Source of the DNA: Thermoleophilia bacterium
Lineage (GTDB): Bacteria > Actinomycetota > Thermoleophilia > Gaiellales > Gaiellaceae
DNA: 6,855 nucleotides
NCBI GenBank assembly: GCA_025933895.1
Contig: JAICZB010000131.1
Coordinates: forward strand, 1 to 6,855
Direction: 5' to 3'
Under the pieces are notes generated by a model. That model ran no database searches. It worked only from the letters and a program-made list of their open reading frames with translations, and was not told the origin of the DNA. Made by a program: the position numbers and the translations under genes. Below are positions 5,706 to 6,855 of this stretch, in pieces; the first letter of the stretch is position 1, and the number at the start of each line of letters is the position of its first letter.

Positions 5706-6163
5706 GCAGCGGCGTAGGCTCGACGGAGCCGCCCAGAAGCGGAGGCGGCGGCTCGGCCGGCGCCGGAGCGGAGAGGGAGCATCCCAATGCCGCGCTTGTC
5801 CGGCGCCTCTTCGCGGCCTTCGGCAAGGATCCGATGGCCGTCTCGGCCGCCCTCGCTCGCGACGTCGTGTGGCGGGTGCCGGGGCACACCGTGATGAGCG
5901 GCGAGTACCGCGGCCGGCGCAAGGTCGTCGAGTTTCTCCGCCGCACGGGGCTCGAGACCGGCGGCACCTACCGCAGCGACCTCCACACCGTCTTCGCCGA
6001 CGACGACTGGGCGGTGGCGATCTACCGCGCGACGGGCAGCCGCAACGGGATCGACCTCGACGTCGAGCAGGCGCTCGTGATCCGCATCGCGGACGGGCTG
6101 TTGCACGACGTGACGGCCGTCCCGCTCGACTCGGCGTTCGAACGGTTCTGGGCGCAGAGTTAG
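5702..6163 (+). CDS. SnoaL-like / NTF2-fold protein
   Basis: A 153-residue protein whose residues about 27-150 look like a SnoaL/NTF2-type cone-shaped alpha+beta barrel: helix NAALVRRLFAAFGKD (29-43), then LARDVVWRVPGH (51-62), YRGRRKVVEFLRR (69-81) and strands around HTVFADDDWAVAIYRATG (95-112). The family includes polyketide cyclases, small-ligand enzymes and many proteins without known function; the ligand here cannot be assigned. The first 26 residues are Gly/Ser-rich and probably disordered. GTG 5702 is the only early in-frame start and overlaps the regulator TGA (GTGA), so translation is probably coupled to it. The TAG at 6161-6163 overlaps the stop of the converging mscL gene. As last gene of the operon it may be an output or ligand-handling protein. 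Confidence 0.8.
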   Translation: MSSGVGSTEPPRSGGGGSAGAGAEREHPNAALVRRLFAAFGKDPMAVSAALARDVVWRVPGHTVMSGEYRGRRKVVEFLRRTGLETGGTYRSDLHTVFADDDWAVAIYRATGSRNGIDLDVEQALVIRIADGLLHDVTAVPLDSAFERFWAQS

Positions 6164-6603
6164 GCGGGCGCGGCGAGCCCTCCGCTCTCGGCGACGGTCA
6201 GCGGCGTTGCGCAGTAGCGGCACTTCGTGGCCTCGAGCGGAAGACCGTCCGAGAGGCAGGCCGGACACGCCTTCGTCGGCGCCGGCGCCGTGAACACGGC
6301 CACGCCGCGACGGCGCTGGTAGATCCGGTACGGCACGACGATCGCGAAGTAGACGACCGCGACGAAGACGATGAAGTAGATGACGGCGGAGATGAGTACT
6401 CCGATCTGGATGCGCTGCCCGTTGACCGTGAAGCCGAGCCCGTTTGCCCCGCCGCTGCCTGCCGCGTTCACGAGCGGCGTGATCACCGCGAAGGTGAACT
6501 CCTGCACGAGCGTGCTGAAGGCGAGCGCGATCGACAGGCCGACGGCGATGACGACGAGATCGCCCTGCATGAGGAAGTTCTTGAAGCCGCGGAAGGCGGA
6601 CAT
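6160..6603 (-). CDS. mscL: MscL-type mechanosensitive channel with C-terminal zinc ribbon
   Basis: A 147-residue membrane protein. The N-terminal amphipathic helix and TM1 (FRGFKNFLMQGDLVVIAVGLS in part, residues 4-24) and TM2 (about 68-92, then the basic end YRIYQRRRG at 92-100) match the large-conductance mechanosensitive channel, which opens under membrane tension to release osmolytes. Gly22 in the pore helix is kept. The usual TM1 start GNVVDLAVG reads GDLVVIAVG here, so the Asn and Asp common in the family are replaced. The C-terminal helical bundle is absent; instead a Pro/Ala linker leads to a four-cysteine zinc ribbon (C113, C116, C128, C131), with another short tail. A strong Shine-Dalgarno (AAAGGAG, 6616-6610) sits 6 bases before ATG 6603. 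It is transcribed towards, and overlaps by four bases, the SnoaL-like gene. Confidence 0.88.
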   Translation of the reverse strand: MSAFRGFKNFLMQGDLVVIAVGLSIALAFSTLVQEFTFAVITPLVNAAGSGGANGLGFTVNGQRIQIGVLISAVIYFIVFVAVVYFAIVVPYRIYQRRRGVAVFTAPAPTKACPACLSDGLPLEATKCRYCATPLTVAESGGLAAPA

Positions 6604-6609
6604 TGGTCG

Positions 6610-6616
6610 CTCCTTT
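6610..6616 (-). promoter_or_regulatory. Shine-Dalgarno of mscL
   Basis: AAAGGAG on the minus strand, 6 bases upstream of the ATG at 6603. It confirms this start, which also matches the usual short MscL N-terminus. The remaining spacer up to 6671 (about 55 bases) shows no -10/-35 pair I would defend. Confidence 0.8.
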
Positions 6617-6671
6617 CCCGCGAACGAAGGGTCCGGAGGACGATACGACAGGCGCTGGGGGCCCGGCAGAG

Positions 6672-6855
6672 CTAGCCGGCGGTGACCGTGGCGATCGGGA
6701 CGGCGCTCGCCGGCGCCTTGACGCGCACCGGCTCGTTCCAGCGACCGATCTTGATCGCGTCCACGAACCCGTGCTTCGTGTCGACGTCGGACACGGCCAG
6801 CGGGCGAAGCTTCGCGTCCGGCAACACGGCTTCCTGGAACGTGACGCCTCCCTGC
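6672..6855 (-). CDS. C-terminal fragment of an unidentified protein (cut by window edge)
   Basis: The reverse strand is open from the window edge to a TAG at 6674-6672, giving the last 60 residues of a protein. Landmarks are GVTFQEAVLPDAKLRPLAVS (3-22), DTKHGFVDAIKIGRWNEPVR (25-44) and the end VKAPASAVPIATVTAG. Alternating hydrophobic residues suggest beta strands, and the phrase WNEPVRVKAPASAVPI resembles the last strand of LppX/LprAFG-like (LolA-fold) lipoproteins, whose sequences often end near a 'dwnepv-v-aP' motif. That similarity is weak and from memory. The N-terminus, where a lipobox would be, lies outside the window. It lies 68 bases upstream of mscL on the same strand and could share a transcript with it. 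Confidence 0.65.
   Translation of the reverse strand, partial: QGGVTFQEAVLPDAKLRPLAVSDVDTKHGFVDAIKIGRWNEPVRVKAPASAVPIATVTAG

Noticed and set aside
5126..6268. 380-codon open frame antisense to the response regulator and SnoaL-like gene
   Set aside because: Arg/Ala/Ser-rich shadow; the plus-strand proteins have exact family motifs and joined overlaps.
6663..6679. Small hairpin (CCGGC / GCCGG, 7-base loop) over the stop of the partial gene at the right edge
   Set aside because: Only 5 bp with no T-tract; expected by chance in DNA this GC-rich.

Overview
The window is uniformly GC-rich (roughly 70% by eye). It uses GTG starts freely, has tightly overlapping genes and at least one probable leaderless transcript. 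Together with a histidine kinase and ANTAR response regulator of the PdtaS/PdtaR type, this points to a chromosomal segment of a high-GC actinomycete. A Thermoleophilia/Gaiellales-like lineage is my guess, not something the sequence proves. I see no insertion sequences, phage genes, tRNA, rRNA or CRISPR.

Layout: (1) 66-1064 (+), a stand-alone protein with an uncharacterised N-terminal region and a C-terminal cyclic-nucleotide-binding domain, preceded by a possible promoter and a strong ribosome binding site. (2) A strong GC hairpin at 1085-1122, then 1137-2195 (+), a cation/Ca2+ antiporter-superfamily membrane protein. (3) A 139-base convergent gap (2196-2334) holding two near-identical AT-richer palindromes 80 bases apart. 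(4) 2335-2760 (-), a small DUF2269-like membrane protein whose real start is probably upstream, near 2805. (5) A compact divergent promoter around 2814-2820. (6) 2826-6163 (+), five genes each joined to the next by a 4-base start/stop overlap: GAF histidine kinase, Nudix hydrolase, DUF6886-like protein, ANTAR response regulator, and SnoaL-like protein. (7) 6160-6603 (-), an MscL channel whose C-terminus is a zinc ribbon; its stop codon overlaps that of the SnoaL gene. (8) 6672-6855 (-), the C-terminal 60 residues of an unidentified protein cut by the window edge.

How it works together: the five-gene block looks like one translationally coupled signalling operon. The soluble kinase senses a ligand or redox state through GAF domains and would phosphorylate the receiver-ANTAR protein, which would act on nascent RNA as an antiterminator. 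The Nudix, DUF6886-like and SnoaL-like proteins lie between or just after the two partners, suggesting that nucleotide or small-molecule metabolism is tied to the signal. The membrane genes around it (antiporter, DUF2269, MscL) suggest ion or osmotic homeostasis, but adjacency is the only evidence for that link.

The items most worth following up are the paired palindromes, the overlapping divergent -10 element with a missing canonical start for the DUF2269 gene, the zinc-ribbon MscL with altered pore-helix residues, and the insertion of Nudix and DUF6886-like genes between two-component partners.
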